A stretch of 64,000 bases of DNA from Pandoraea anapnoica (GTDB lineage Bacteria > Pseudomonadota > Gammaproteobacteria > Burkholderiales > Burkholderiaceae). The number at the start of each line of letters is the position of its first letter. Positions within the stretch are counted from its first letter, which is position 1. Made by a program: the position numbers and the translations under genes. Positions 1 to 9,277 of this stretch are shown piece by piece. The notes under the pieces are model-generated. The model had not been told where the DNA came from and did no database searches. It was given only the letters and a program-made list of their open reading frames with translations. The DNA lies in NCBI RefSeq assembly GCF_902459765.1, contig NZ_CABPSP010000005.1:62001-126000 (forward strand). The letters are read 5' to 3'.

Positions 1-422
1 AAGAAGAAGCTGTTGGCTGGGTTGCCCGACACGCCGTAGCGACGCAGCGCGAGATCGCGCCATACCCAGAGTTGTCCGGAAACAAAAGCGAGTGCTAGCG
101 CACCGGCGAGTGTCCAGTCGCGCCGCGAGCGTCGTAGTTCACCTCGCTTTGCCTGCGATGCTGCCGACTGCATCACGATGCACGCCGCTGCCAGCACGCC
201 CGTGTTGACCCACAGCGCATTGACGGGTGGCAACGGACGCCAGTCGCCAAGACTCATGCGCATGACGTACGCCACGAGCATCAGCGCGAACAACATGCCG
301 ATCACGCCCATGAGCCACCAGAGCGCCACCTGCGACGCCGCACGTCGACGCGGTTGCATCACGGGAACGCCGCCGGGAATGCCATCGGGTGGCATCGGCG
401 GCCACGACGGAACGGGCCTCAT
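1..422 (-). CDS. ctaE: Cytochrome c oxidase subunit III, caa3-type (N-terminal part, cut by window edge)
   Basis: This is the first 140 residues of heme-copper oxidase subunit III, an inner-membrane subunit that holds no redox centre. A proline-rich N-terminus (about residues 1-25) is followed by hydrophobic helices, with a YVMRMSLGDWRPLP stretch typical of the caa3/SoxM-type family. The start ATG overlaps the stop of subunit I as ATGA (419-422), so translation is probably coupled. The gene runs off the left edge. Identification rests on the motif and on its place after subunits II and I. Confidence 0.82.
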   Translation of the reverse strand, partial: MRPVPSWPPMPPDGIPGGVPVMQPRRRAASQVALWWLMGVIGMLFALMLVAYVMRMSLGDWRPLPPVNALWVNTGVLAAACIVMQSAASQAKRGELRRSRRDWTLAGALALAFVSGQLWVWRDLALRRYGVSGNPANSFF

Positions 423-2281
423 GGTGTCGCTCCTTTCGGGGAATCGGGCGAAGGCGGTGCTTTGCTACCACCGCCATGCAGCGCCGCCGAGTCCCCCTCC
501 ACCAGCGTGGCGGGACGTCGTGGATCGGGGGCGAGATTCTGCGGCACGAAATCGTCGATGTCACCCGGTACGCTGTACTCATAGGGCCAGCGATATGTCG
601 TCGGCAACACCGCGCCCCAGTTGCCGTGGCCGGGCGGCGCGTGCGGTGTCTGCCATTCGAGCGACGCTGCGCGCCACGGATTCAGACCGGCCGGTTTGCC
701 GTGTCGCACGCTCCACGCGAGGTTGAACAGGAACAGCAACTGCCCCAGCGCCACGACGAACGCGGCGACCGAGATGTAGGTGTTCATCGTGTGTGCGGAC
801 TCGGGAATGAAGCTGTAGTTCTGGAACTCGTAGTAGCGTCGCGGCATACCGAGAATGCCGAGATAGTGCATTGGAAAGAAGATCGCGTAAGTGCCGAGAA
901 ACGTGATCCAGAAGTGCCACTGACCGAGGCTGTCGTTCAGCCGCCTGCCGGTGACCAGCGGATACCAGTGGTAGATGCCGCCGAAGACCACCAGCAAGGG
1001 CGCCACGCCCATCACCATGTGAAAGTGCGCGACGACGAAATAGGTGTTCGACAGCGGCATGTCCACACTCACATTGCCGAGGAACAGCCCCGTCAGTCCG
1101 CCGATCACGAACGTGCTGATGAAGCCGATGGCGAACAGCATCGGCACCGTCAGATGGATGTCACCGCGCCAGAGCGTGAGCACCCAGTTGTAGACCTTGA
1201 TCGCAGTCGGAATCGCGATGATGAGCGTGGTCGTCGCAAACAGAAATCCGAAGTACGGATTCATGCCGCTGATGAACATATGGTGCGCCCACACGACGAA
1301 CGACAGCACGCCGATGGCGAGAATCGCCCAGACCATCATCCGGTAGCCGAAGATGTTCTTGCGCGCGTGAACGCTGATGAGATCGGACACGATGCCGAAC
1401 GCTGGCAATGCGACGATGTAGACCTCGGGGTGCCCGAAGAACCAGAAAAGATGCTGAAACAGCAGCGGGCTACCGCCGCGGTAGTCGAGCGGCTGTCCCA
1501 TCGACACCACCGCAGGCATGAAGAAGCTCGTGTGCAGCGTCTTGTCGAGCAGCATCATCACGCCGGAGACGAACAGCGCCGGAAACGCGAGCAGCGCCAG
1601 CACCGTCGCCATCACAATGCCCCACACGGTGAGCGGCATGCGCAGCAACGTCATGCCTTCGGTGCGCGCCTGTAATACGGTGGTGACGTAGTTCAGGCCG
1701 CCCATCGTCGCGGCCACGATGAAGATCAGCAGCGAGACGAGCATGAGCACGATGCCCCACTCTGTGCCCGGTGTGCCGGGCAGGATCGCTTGTGGAGGAT
1801 AGAGCGTCCAGCCTGCGCCGGTCGGGCCGCCGGGCACGAAGAAGCTCACCATCAACACGATCACGGCCAGCAGATACACCCAGTAACTGAGCATGTTCAG
1901 GAACGGGAAGACCATGTCGCGCGCGCCGACCATCAGCGGAATCAGGTAGTTGCCGAAGCCACCGAGGAAAAGCGCAGTGAGCAGATAGATCACCATGATC
2001 ATGCCGTGCATGGTGACGTACTGGTAGTAGTGGCTGGCGTCGATGAACGAGAACTTGCCGGGGAAGCCCAGTTGCAGACGCATGAGGTTGGACAGCACGA
2101 GCCCGACCAGTCCGACGGCAATGGCCGTGCAGGCGTACTGCACAGCGATCACCTTGTGATCCTGACTCCAGATGTACTTCGTCCAGAAACTCTGCGGGCC
2201 GTCGTGCCCACCGTATCCACGATGCGTACCGTTTGCACCGGCATGGGTGGAACCGTCGGCATTCTCGGCATTGCCAGTCAT
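419..2281 (-). CDS. ctaD: Cytochrome c oxidase subunit I (caa3-type)
   Basis: The 620-residue catalytic subunit reduces O2 to water and pumps protons at the inner membrane. About twelve membrane segments are visible. The metal ligands are all present: His92 (HGMIM, heme a), His284 in GHPEVY with the cross-linking Tyr288, the CuB pair His333-His334, and His419/His421 (HFH, heme a3/heme a). The glutamate of GHPEVY marks an A-type proton-pumping oxidase. A hydrophilic N-terminal extension of about 35 residues precedes the core. ATG is at 2281 with GGGAG about 9 bases upstream. It lies between the genes for subunits II and III. Confidence 0.95.
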   Translation of the reverse strand: MTGNAENADGSTHAGANGTHRGYGGHDGPQSFWTKYIWSQDHKVIAVQYACTAIAVGLVGLVLSNLMRLQLGFPGKFSFIDASHYYQYVTMHGMIMVIYLLTALFLGGFGNYLIPLMVGARDMVFPFLNMLSYWVYLLAVIVLMVSFFVPGGPTGAGWTLYPPQAILPGTPGTEWGIVLMLVSLLIFIVAATMGGLNYVTTVLQARTEGMTLLRMPLTVWGIVMATVLALLAFPALFVSGVMMLLDKTLHTSFFMPAVVSMGQPLDYRGGSPLLFQHLFWFFGHPEVYIVALPAFGIVSDLISVHARKNIFGYRMMVWAILAIGVLSFVVWAHHMFISGMNPYFGFLFATTTLIIAIPTAIKVYNWVLTLWRGDIHLTVPMLFAIGFISTFVIGGLTGLFLGNVSVDMPLSNTYFVVAHFHMVMGVAPLLVVFGGIYHWYPLVTGRRLNDSLGQWHFWITFLGTYAIFFPMHYLGILGMPRRYYEFQNYSFIPESAHTMNTYISVAAFVVALGQLLFLFNLAWSVRHGKPAGLNPWRAASLEWQTPHAPPGHGNWGAVLPTTYRWPYEYSVPGDIDDFVPQNLAPDPRRPATLVEGDSAALHGGGSKAPPSPDSPKGATP

Positions 2282-2342
2282 GACGTTGTCTCCCTGTGTT
2301 GCCGGTGCGGCCCGCGCGCGTCTGTGTGCGACGCGCGTCTGG

Positions 2343-3749
2343 CTACGGCGCCGGCCTGATCATCGGCACACTCGGTTGCGCCGGTCCCGGCGATTGCGGA
2401 CCGGTGGACTGTCGCGGCGGGATCGCCAGCGGCGGGGCGTACGTGTTCGGATCGTTCTGCAACGGCAGCCCCGGCGTGCCCCCCTGGCGACGCGCAGGTT
2501 GGGACGGCGGCTGTGTTCCCTGATTCGTCTGATTGACCGGTGCGGATGGCGTCAGCGGTCCGTATTGCACCGGCGGGCGCGGCGACTGGAGCGTGTTCTG
2601 CGCGAGCTGCATCGCGGGTACTTCGGTTCGGGGCGAAGACTGTGCGGGGGCGCCCAGCGTCCGGATGTAAGCGATGAGCGCCTTCAGATCGTCGTCGCTG
2701 AGTTCCAGTTTAGGCATGATCGGGGCGAAGCCCTTGGGCACGCGTGCCGTCGGGTTGCGGATGAATTCGGTGAGATAGGCGTCGTCGACGTGCGCGGAAC
2801 TCCCATCCTGAAACGTCTCCGTCTTTCCGTAAAGCCCATGCCAGGTCGGCCCGACGCCTGCTGAACCATCCACCGAATGGCAACCGGCGCATCCTTTGGC
2901 CTGCGCCAGCAACTTGCCCTTCGCGGCGAGCGGGTCCAGCGCGCCCGCCCCCGCGTGCTGCGATTGCAGTGCAGCAAAGGTGGGGAGTTTGGCGACCCAG
3001 GCGTCGTAGGCGGGCTTGTCGTCCACGACGACCACGCCGCGCATGTTGGCGTGGCCCACCCCGCATAGCTGCGCGCAGAGGATGTCGAAGCGTCCCGTGC
3101 GGGTCGGTGTGAGCCACATCTGCGTGACCATACCGGGGACCATGTTCATGCGCGTGCGAAACGGCGGGACGTAAAAATCGTGAAGCACGTCTTTTGCGCG
3201 TAGCAGCAATTTCACCGGCTGACCAACGAGCAGGTGCAGCTCGGGGGCGTCGACGATGCGGTTGTCCTGATTCGCCGGATCCTTGGGATTCAGGCCCAGC
3301 GGATTGTCGGCGGTGACGTAGCTCGGGTCCGATGTGCCGAGCCGTCCGTCCGGCCCCGGCAGACGGAAGCGCCACTGCCACTGCTGGCCGACGACTTCGA
3401 CGACATGGGCGTCCTTAGGTGCGTCGATCAGCTTCGCGTAGACGAACAGTCCCGGCGCGAGCATGGCGACGATCCCGACCGTCGTAATGCCGATCAGCCA
3501 GAATTCGAGACGTCGGTTATGAGGTTGATACGCGGCACGGTGCCCGTCGCGATGACGGTAGCGAAAAATCGCCCATGCGACGAAAAGATTGATGACGACG
3601 AAGGCTACGCCGGTGATCACCAGCGTAAGGGTGAGGGTGTCGTCCATCTGGCGCCAGTTCGACGCCAGCGGGGTCTGCCACCACGGGCTCCAGAAATGAA
3701 ACGCGAGCGCCGCAACGACAACGACGATCAGTAGGATCGGGAGAGCCAT
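2343..3749 (-). CDS. ctaC: Cytochrome c oxidase subunit II with fused cytochrome c domain
   Basis: This 468-residue subunit II accepts electrons from soluble cytochrome c or related donors. Three hydrophobic segments (about 1-20, 40-62, 84-104) precede the cupredoxin domain, which carries the CuA ligands His190, Cys225, Cys229, His233 and Met236. A fused cytochrome c domain follows (CAGCH at 287-291, axial Met345 in APIMPK), which defines the caa3 type. Residues 370-468 form a Pro/Gln/Asn-rich tail. I chose ATG at 3749 because GGGAC lies 5 bases upstream; an in-frame TTG at 3791 would add 14 residues but has no ribosome-binding site. First gene of the leftward cta operon. Confidence 0.93.
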   Translation of the reverse strand: MALPILLIVVVVAALAFHFWSPWWQTPLASNWRQMDDTLTLTLVITGVAFVVINLFVAWAIFRYRHRDGHRAAYQPHNRRLEFWLIGITTVGIVAMLAPGLFVYAKLIDAPKDAHVVEVVGQQWQWRFRLPGPDGRLGTSDPSYVTADNPLGLNPKDPANQDNRIVDAPELHLLVGQPVKLLLRAKDVLHDFYVPPFRTRMNMVPGMVTQMWLTPTRTGRFDILCAQLCGVGHANMRGVVVVDDKPAYDAWVAKLPTFAALQSQHAGAGALDPLAAKGKLLAQAKGCAGCHSVDGSAGVGPTWHGLYGKTETFQDGSSAHVDDAYLTEFIRNPTARVPKGFAPIMPKLELSDDDLKALIAYIRTLGAPAQSSPRTEVPAMQLAQNTLQSPRPPVQYGPLTPSAPVNQTNQGTQPPSQPARRQGGTPGLPLQNDPNTYAPPLAIPPRQSTGPQSPGPAQPSVPMIRPAP

Positions 3750-3974
3750 ATAGTCCCATGCAAAGACGCCGAATCGCGGCTCGCCTTTCAAAACTAGACG
3801 CTAAGGGAAACATGTCAAGGTCCGGCTTTGCAATTTCCTGGGCCAGAGGGATATCGGCAGCGTCATCCGCCCCGGCTGCGTTGCCCTGATGAATAAGGTC
3901 GTGAAGTATCCAGGTATGGGAGTCTTGTAGTGACTGGTAGAATTTCCGCTGATCTCCCTCTTTCCTCCTCTGCC
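3750..3974. promoter_or_regulatory. Divergent intergenic region between ctaC and legG
   Basis: These 225 bases separate the leftward oxidase operon from rightward legG and must carry promoters for both. They include the alternative upstream start codons TTG 3791 (ctaC) and GTG 3930 (legG). I see no convincing -35/-10 pair or operator, so only the positional argument supports the call. Confidence 0.45.
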
Positions 3975-5162
3975 ATGACGACCCCTCGAAAAATCTGTGT
4001 CATTACCGGAACTCGCGCCGAGTACGGTTTGCTCCGTTGGGTCATGCAAGGCATCAAGGACGCCCCTGAACTTGAGCTGCAAATCATCGCCACCGGCAGT
4101 CATCTTGTCCGTGAGTTCGGCGATACGTACAGGGAAATTGAGCGCGACGGTTTTCCCATCGACCGTAAGGTCGACATGCTTATGGCTTCAGACACGCCCG
4201 TTGGTGTCGCCAAGTCGATGGGTATTGCGCTCCTGGGTTTCGCCGATGCGCTCGCCGATCTCTCGCCCGATCTGATTGTGGTGCTGGGCGATCGCTACGA
4301 GATTCTGGCGGCCGTCTCAGCGGCCATGGTCGCTCGCATTCCGATTGCCCATCTTCACGGCGGCGAAACTACCGAAGGTGCGTTTGACGAGAGTATCCGG
4401 CACTCACTAACGAAAATGTCACACCTCCACTTCGTTGCGGCAGCGCCGTATCGGGACCGCGTCATTCAACTCGGAGAGTCACCAGAGACTGTGCATCTGG
4501 TTGGCGGACTCGGCGTGGACGCGATCAAACGTGTCAAGTTGCTCGACCGCGCTCAACTGGAAGCATCGATGGACTTCCGATTCGGCAAACGCAATCTGCT
4601 GGTGACATTCCACCCGGTGACGCTGGAGTCAGATTCAGCAGGTCGTCAAATGGACGAGCTGTTCGCAGCCCTCGACACGCTATCCGACACGCACGTCATC
4701 TTCACGCTGCCGAACGCGGACACTGACGGCCGCGCCCTCATTCGTCAGGTGAACGACTACGTTGCCACGCGTGCGCATTGCCGCGCGTACCCCTCTCTGG
4801 GACAACTTCGGTACCTGTCGTGTATTGCTCAGGTCGATGGCGTGGTGGGAAATTCGTCGAGCGGCATTGCCGAGGTGCCGAGCTTCGGCAAGGGCACGAT
4901 CAACATCGGAGATCGCCAACGCGGTCGGCTGATGGCAGATAGCGTCATTCAGTGCGCGCCAGAACGTGCCGACATTGAGCAGGCACTGACGACGCTCTAT
5001 TCTCCGGCGTTTCAGGCAGCATTGGCGCGCACGATCAACCCGTATGGCAATGGTGGTGCAAGTGCGAAGATCGTCGAGGTTCTGAAGTCCGTCGATCTCT
5101 CCAACATATTGAAGAAATCGTTCTACGACCTCGACGTGTCAGGCGGGCCGATCGAGCGCTAA
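3975..5162 (+). CDS. legG: Hydrolysing NDP-sugar 2-epimerase of the NeuC/LegG type
   Basis: This 395-residue enzyme of the UDP-GlcNAc 2-epimerase superfamily carries the N-terminal ITGTRAEYGLL signature of the hydrolysing NeuC/LegG branch, then LGDRYE, HLHGGETTEGAFDE and VGNSSSGI. In the legionaminate route it would release 2,4-diacetamido-2,4,6-trideoxymannose and GDP from GDP-2,4-diacetamido-bacillosamine. LegG is preferred over NeuC because legB, legC and legH are present. ATG at 3975 fits the family N-terminus; GTG at 3930 would add 15 atypical residues. It is the only nonulosonate gene on the plus strand. Its stop lies 6 bases from the stop of the convergent glycosyltransferase gene. Confidence 0.85.
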   Translation: MTTPRKICVITGTRAEYGLLRWVMQGIKDAPELELQIIATGSHLVREFGDTYREIERDGFPIDRKVDMLMASDTPVGVAKSMGIALLGFADALADLSPDLIVVLGDRYEILAAVSAAMVARIPIAHLHGGETTEGAFDESIRHSLTKMSHLHFVAAAPYRDRVIQLGESPETVHLVGGLGVDAIKRVKLLDRAQLEASMDFRFGKRNLLVTFHPVTLESDSAGRQMDELFAALDTLSDTHVIFTLPNADTDGRALIRQVNDYVATRAHCRAYPSLGQLRYLSCIAQVDGVVGNSSSGIAEVPSFGKGTINIGDRQRGRLMADSVIQCAPERADIEQALTTLYSPAFQAALARTINPYGNGGASAKIVEVLKSVDLSNILKKSFYDLDVSGGPIER

Positions 5163-5168
5163 GCGCTG

Positions 5169-6446
5169 TCAGTCGACAGAAATGGTAGCGACCTTCCCCG
5201 TCAGCCGGGCTTGAATTTCGCTGGCCAGTGCAATTGCCGAGTCGGGCGTCGCGTCGAGCGCGTGAACGACAGCCGGTATGCCAACGTTCGCGTACTCGGT
5301 CACCAGGGTTGAAGGATAGGCAACCACAAGATCGACGGCAGGGAAGACACTTCGCTCGTGAATAACTTGCCAGGGTTGTCGTGCGACTTGATTACCCGGT
5401 GCCGCCGTCGGATGCGGCTTATAGAAGACTTCGACATCGACGTCACCCCGCGACAGCTGATTCATCAGCGCGATATGAAGCGGTTCGCATAGCGTGTGCC
5501 CAACGATCAGCAGACTCGCTCGCCCCGTCGTATTCATTCGGGTCAGTTCAATGGTCGGCTTGAAAGTTCGCATCTCAACCCCGCGGGCCACGCACTCGGG
5601 CGTCAACACATCGCTAAGGAAGACGGACTGCGAAATCGCATCGTAGACCGAGAGCCGTGAAACCGACGTCAGCCGATGAGGCAGCGGGAAATGGAGTCGA
5701 CCCGACGGTGCCTCCCCATTCGCCGACAGTCCCGCCAGCGCCCCATGCTGCACCAGTGTTAGCGCATTGCCTCGTCCGCTGCGCGCGATGGCATCAGCCA
5801 ACATGGCCCAGCGATCATAGTGCTCGGCGATGAGCAAACGGCATTCTGTGAATTTGGCCAATGCGATACGCGCGGCGAACCAGCGCACGGCGGTGTAACT
5901 TTGCAAAGCCCAAAGTCGCGTTGACGGCCTGCGGCGTAATTCGGCAGACGCCCGTATCGCGAGCTTTCGCGCCAGTTCGATGTCCTCCGCCGTTAGCAGC
6001 GAGAACGCATCGACCTGGGCCTGGCCAGGCGGCAGCGGGTGAATCGGTGCCCACGGGAAAGTGAGCCATTGCTTCGGTTCTTCAGGCAGCGCTGGGATGT
6101 GAAGCACGTCCGCCGCCCGGGAAGAAAAGGCGACCGCGAGTTCGCGGCACTCCGATGTCAGTCCTTGCGGCGCGGGAGCGCAGGATTGGCGATAGCGATC
6201 CAGACGGCTCGCATCGTAGTTCAGATAAGCGCGTGCCGCGCCGACGTTCCAGAGGGCACGAGACACAGTACCCACAATACGCAACGCCGGCTGCAACTTC
6301 GCCGACATGCCGCGCCAGCGCGACGGACGCGGTAAGTGTCCAAACGCGCCTGCATTGCTCCCACCGATCGAATAGAGATGCGCATCGACGGCAATCTCGT
6401 TCTCGGTGGCGAGCAGATACTCTTCGATCCAGGAAGACTCAGACAT
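5169..6446 (-). CDS. Putative glycosyltransferase with KPHP motif, candidate nonulosonate transferase
   Basis: The 425-residue protein is soluble, with no signal or membrane segment. Its C-terminal half has FYKPHP followed about 35 residues later by VVAYPSTLVTEYANVGIP, which resembles the HP and S/T motifs of GT-B-fold bacterial sialyl- and polysialyltransferases and TagF-like enzymes. The N-terminal half is not recognisable. It is the last gene of the leftward operon and overlaps wzy by 8 bases (ATG 6446, wzy stop 6439). Because the operon makes a CMP-activated nonulosonic acid and has no other candidate transferase on this strand, transfer of that sugar is the likely role. The family is a motif-level inference. 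Confidence 0.6.
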   Translation of the reverse strand: MSESSWIEEYLLATENEIAVDAHLYSIGGSNAGAFGHLPRPSRWRGMSAKLQPALRIVGTVSRALWNVGAARAYLNYDASRLDRYRQSCAPAPQGLTSECRELAVAFSSRAADVLHIPALPEEPKQWLTFPWAPIHPLPPGQAQVDAFSLLTAEDIELARKLAIRASAELRRRPSTRLWALQSYTAVRWFAARIALAKFTECRLLIAEHYDRWAMLADAIARSGRGNALTLVQHGALAGLSANGEAPSGRLHFPLPHRLTSVSRLSVYDAISQSVFLSDVLTPECVARGVEMRTFKPTIELTRMNTTGRASLLIVGHTLCEPLHIALMNQLSRGDVDVEVFYKPHPTAAPGNQVARQPWQVIHERSVFPAVDLVVAYPSTLVTEYANVGIPAVVHALDATPDSAIALASEIQARLTGKVATISVD

Positions 6447-7779
6447 TACGTTCCATCGCAGGTGCTGCGTCGCCACCACCATCAGGTGCGGTCGATGCGA
6501 CGTAATGGGGTATCGGCCGCAACGACATTCTTCTGAACAGGTACGCAATCACTGCAATGTAGGGATACAGATAGAAATCGGTCCAATTGATCAGGCTGCC
6601 GCGCAAATGCGAGATCATGAGAATCGTCATGAGAATCGACGCAGCCCAGTACCCCAGCGAATCATTTCGAATCGCCCGTCCGTGAATGAATCCGATGATC
6701 CCAAGATACAGGGCAACCAACGGCAATCCTCCGACGAACATGAAATTAAGATACAGATCGGTCTCTACCGGCCATTGCTCGGTCGCACGAATCGCCCACG
6801 ACTTCGGGAAATAGATGTCCGTCAGCAGGTGATTCATGTCGAAATACATGTCCGGACTCGCCAGACCGAAAGGCGTCTGAAATTTCACAAACGGAAGGAA
6901 GAACGTCATCAGGATGCTCGGATCGAAATCGCGCACCGAAATGGCCAGGTTCTCGAGCGTATTGAAGTAATTCAGCGCATACGGAATCATCGTGTCCGCG
7001 CTAACCCACGTGATGTTCCGAAAATACAGGCCCAACAGAAAAATCATGACGAACGAGACGTAAAGCAGGATCGTCTTGACCGTCAGAAGCTTCATGTTGC
7101 GCACCCAGGGCAACATCGACACAACGGCCAGCAAGGAAATTTGGAGCTTGCTGCCGTGCACCGGGGAGGTCACTAGCAACCAGGCAAGAAAAACGCAGAG
7201 CGCAACCTTGCTGTGCTTGCGCACACAGTAATAGCCCGTCAATGCCGCCAGCGCCACCGAGGAGAAGTGACTCAGCACGACATAGACGCCGGACCCGCTT
7301 CGGTTCAGGAATGCGTCGCCGGGATTTGCCTCCCAAACCGAAAAGCCTCCACTGGATTGCACGATCATCACGACCATCGCCGTGGCGATGACATACAGAA
7401 TGATCAGCGTGCCGCGGAGAGCAAAAATCCCGGGGACGCCCCCTCGATAGTCGGTGCGATGACCGGCCCGTCCCATCCTCTCCCCGAATTTAATTGCCAC
7501 AACCCCGAGCCCGAACACCGTAAACGCCAAAGCAATAGCCAACTGGTATTCCGGTCGGTCCAACATGCCGTCAAAGCGCTGAGCGAACATCGGCGCAACG
7601 ATAAACCATGCGCCGTAATAGGCGTAAAACAAGGCCAGAGGAGAAAAGGCTCGCTTCGGGAGGTTTGTGACGAGCATCACCGCGAAGAAGCACACGAACG
7701 CAGTGAAGTTGCCCGCGTGATCCAGGTATCGTCCCCAAATGACCAGCAGCCCAACGATATAGACAATTAGCGACGACAT
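6439..7779 (-). CDS. wzy: O-antigen/oligosaccharide repeat-unit polymerase (Wzy-like)
   Basis: The 446-residue integral membrane protein has about 10-12 hydrophobic helices and a large loop around residues 260-350 holding several Asp, Arg and His residues, as in Wzy polymerases, which join undecaprenyl-linked repeat units at the periplasmic face. Wzy proteins share little sequence, so the call rests on topology and on sitting in a locus with wzx, sugar-nucleotide genes and glycosyltransferases. It follows the SDR gene by 39 bases and overlaps the next gene by 8. The hydrophilic C-terminal tail (about 420-446) is Ala/Gly-rich. Confidence 0.75.
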   Translation of the reverse strand: MSSLIVYIVGLLVIWGRYLDHAGNFTAFVCFFAVMLVTNLPKRAFSPLALFYAYYGAWFIVAPMFAQRFDGMLDRPEYQLAIALAFTVFGLGVVAIKFGERMGRAGHRTDYRGGVPGIFALRGTLIILYVIATAMVVMIVQSSGGFSVWEANPGDAFLNRSGSGVYVVLSHFSSVALAALTGYYCVRKHSKVALCVFLAWLLVTSPVHGSKLQISLLAVVSMLPWVRNMKLLTVKTILLYVSFVMIFLLGLYFRNITWVSADTMIPYALNYFNTLENLAISVRDFDPSILMTFFLPFVKFQTPFGLASPDMYFDMNHLLTDIYFPKSWAIRATEQWPVETDLYLNFMFVGGLPLVALYLGIIGFIHGRAIRNDSLGYWAASILMTILMISHLRGSLINWTDFYLYPYIAVIAYLFRRMSLRPIPHYVASTAPDGGGDAAPAMERNV

Positions 7780-7818
7780 TGAGAGTGTTCTACGGAATAT
7801 TCAGGCAGTGGAGCGGAA

Positions 7819-8583
7819 TTAGCCGACCGAGAAACCGTCGTCGATCACGATGTTTTGGCCACACACATAGGCGGAGTCCGACGACAACAAGTACAACACC
7901 GAGCCGACAATATCCTCCGCGTCCAGCATTCCCTTCTCGCGGCAATGCGCGTTGTATCGGGCCAGGAAGTCCGGATTCTGACCGGCAAGGATCCCGCCGG
8001 GGCTCACACAATTGACACGGAACCGGGTCCCCTTCGTGTATGCCGTCGCGTAACTCGTGAGGTGCTGCAATCCCGCTTTAACCGCCGCATACTCGACGGG
8101 CATGGTCATCGGCAGCCCTTCGTAGACATCGAAACGCGGTGCCATCACGCCGTAAATCGATGAAAAATTCACCAGCGAGAACGGCTGCTTCGAATGCAAC
8201 GCGTACTGAGCGCACTGCTGCATGAACAGGAAATACGCACCCACGTGCCGACTCACGTTCTCACAGAAATCGTCGTACGTCACCTCATAGAATTTCGCAC
8301 CGTACCGGGCATTGCGCGGATAGGCGGTGTTTACCGCACCGTCCACGCCACCGAACCGTTGTTCGGCGTCGGACAACAACTGGCGAATCGCCGTCGCGTC
8401 GCTCACGTCTAGCGTCTGGCACATGACGCGCGCCCCATACTCCGCCGCCACGTCATTCAGACCGCTTTCGTCCACGTCCGCAACGACAACGTTTGCATCC
8501 GCCTGGACCAGTGCGCCGACAATGGCCCGACCGATACGGCCGGCACCACCGACGATAATGATCGTTTTATTGTTTAGGTTCAT
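7819..8583 (-). CDS. ptmA: Short-chain dehydrogenase/reductase, PtmA-like
   Basis: This 254-residue classical SDR has the dinucleotide motif GGAGRIG (about residues 12-18), NFSSIYG with the catalytic Ser, and YAAVK as the Tyr-x3-Lys pair. It resembles PtmA-type proteins found next to legF in nonulosonate loci such as that of Campylobacter. Its ATG overlaps the legF stop as ATGA (8580-8583), so the two are translationally coupled. The substrate is unknown; candidates are precursor supply or modification of the nonulosonic acid. The symbol is by resemblance and context, not proof of orthology. Confidence 0.72.
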   Translation of the reverse strand: MNLNNKTIIIVGGAGRIGRAIVGALVQADANVVVADVDESGLNDVAAEYGARVMCQTLDVSDATAIRQLLSDAEQRFGGVDGAVNTAYPRNARYGAKFYEVTYDDFCENVSRHVGAYFLFMQQCAQYALHSKQPFSLVNFSSIYGVMAPRFDVYEGLPMTMPVEYAAVKAGLQHLTSYATAYTKGTRFRVNCVSPGGILAGQNPDFLARYNAHCREKGMLDAEDIVGSVLYLLSSDSAYVCGQNIVIDDGFSVG

Positions 8584-9266
8584 TGTTGTTCTGCCCGAAT
8601 AAGGACTTCGGCGAATTGGAAATCGTGAATGTCATCGATGTCCACCGCGCGAATTTTGGGGACGACCACCGATCCAACGCGCCCGTCGAACAGACGATCG
8701 TGAGTGCGAACAAACTCGGGGCGTGTAACGTAGGCGACGGTCGTAAGGTCGTACACGGCCGGTGCATCCTGACGACGCGCCGCACCATGTCCGCCAATCA
8801 CGAGATTCGTCTGCCCCTCCAGCGTGCGAGTCACCATATTGAAGTACGGACTGCGTGCAGCAGGTGTTACCGTGACAACCACGTCGGTCGAATCATTGAG
8901 GGCATCAAGGCATGCGTTCACGTCGTCTACCGAACGCAACGGACTCGTCGCCGGCAGACTGAGAAAGATGTCGAACGCACCGGCGCGCGCAAATACGGTA
9001 TCAATGGCATGACGCCACGCGAGCCATTCCGGAGCGGTGTCGGTCGCCAGTTCTGCGGGACGATCAATCACTTCAGCGCCAAATTCGCGTGCGACGCGTG
9101 CAATCGCTTCATCTTCGGTCGACACGTAGATCTTGTCGACCCGCGCGACCTGTTGTGCAGTACGGATCGAGTGAGCCATCAGCGGCAAGCCGCCCAACTC
9201 ACGGATATTTTTGCCTGGCAGTCCCTTGGACCCGCCACGGGCAAATATGAATGCGCAAACGCTCAC
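8580..9266 (-). CDS. legF: CMP-nonulosonate cytidylyltransferase (CMP-legionaminate synthase)
   Basis: This 228-residue protein belongs to the NeuA/LegF/PseF nucleotidyltransferase family and would activate the nonulosonic acid with CTP. The signature FARGGSKGLPGKNIRELGG is at the N-terminus, followed by VSTED and FLSLPATSPLR. I start it at GTG 9266: AGGGGA lies about 8 bases upstream, and this start falls 12 bases after the oxidoreductase stop, whereas a longer reading from 9356 would overlap that gene. The C-terminus ends with the family DIDDIHDFQFAE motif. LegF rather than NeuA is chosen from the pathway context. Confidence 0.87.
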   Translation of the reverse strand: MSVCAFIFARGGSKGLPGKNIRELGGLPLMAHSIRTAQQVARVDKIYVSTEDEAIARVAREFGAEVIDRPAELATDTAPEWLAWRHAIDTVFARAGAFDIFLSLPATSPLRSVDDVNACLDALNDSTDVVVTVTPAARSPYFNMVTRTLEGQTNLVIGGHGAARRQDAPAVYDLTTVAYVTRPEFVRTHDRLFDGRVGSVVVPKIRAVDIDDIHDFQFAEVLIRAEQQ

Positions 9267-9277
9267 TGCTTTCCCCT

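Noticed and set aside
389-1675. 428-codon open frame on the plus strand
   Set aside because: It lies antisense to ctaD, is full of His/Arg/Asp expected from the reverse frame of high-GC membrane-protein code, and has no domain or ribosome-binding site.
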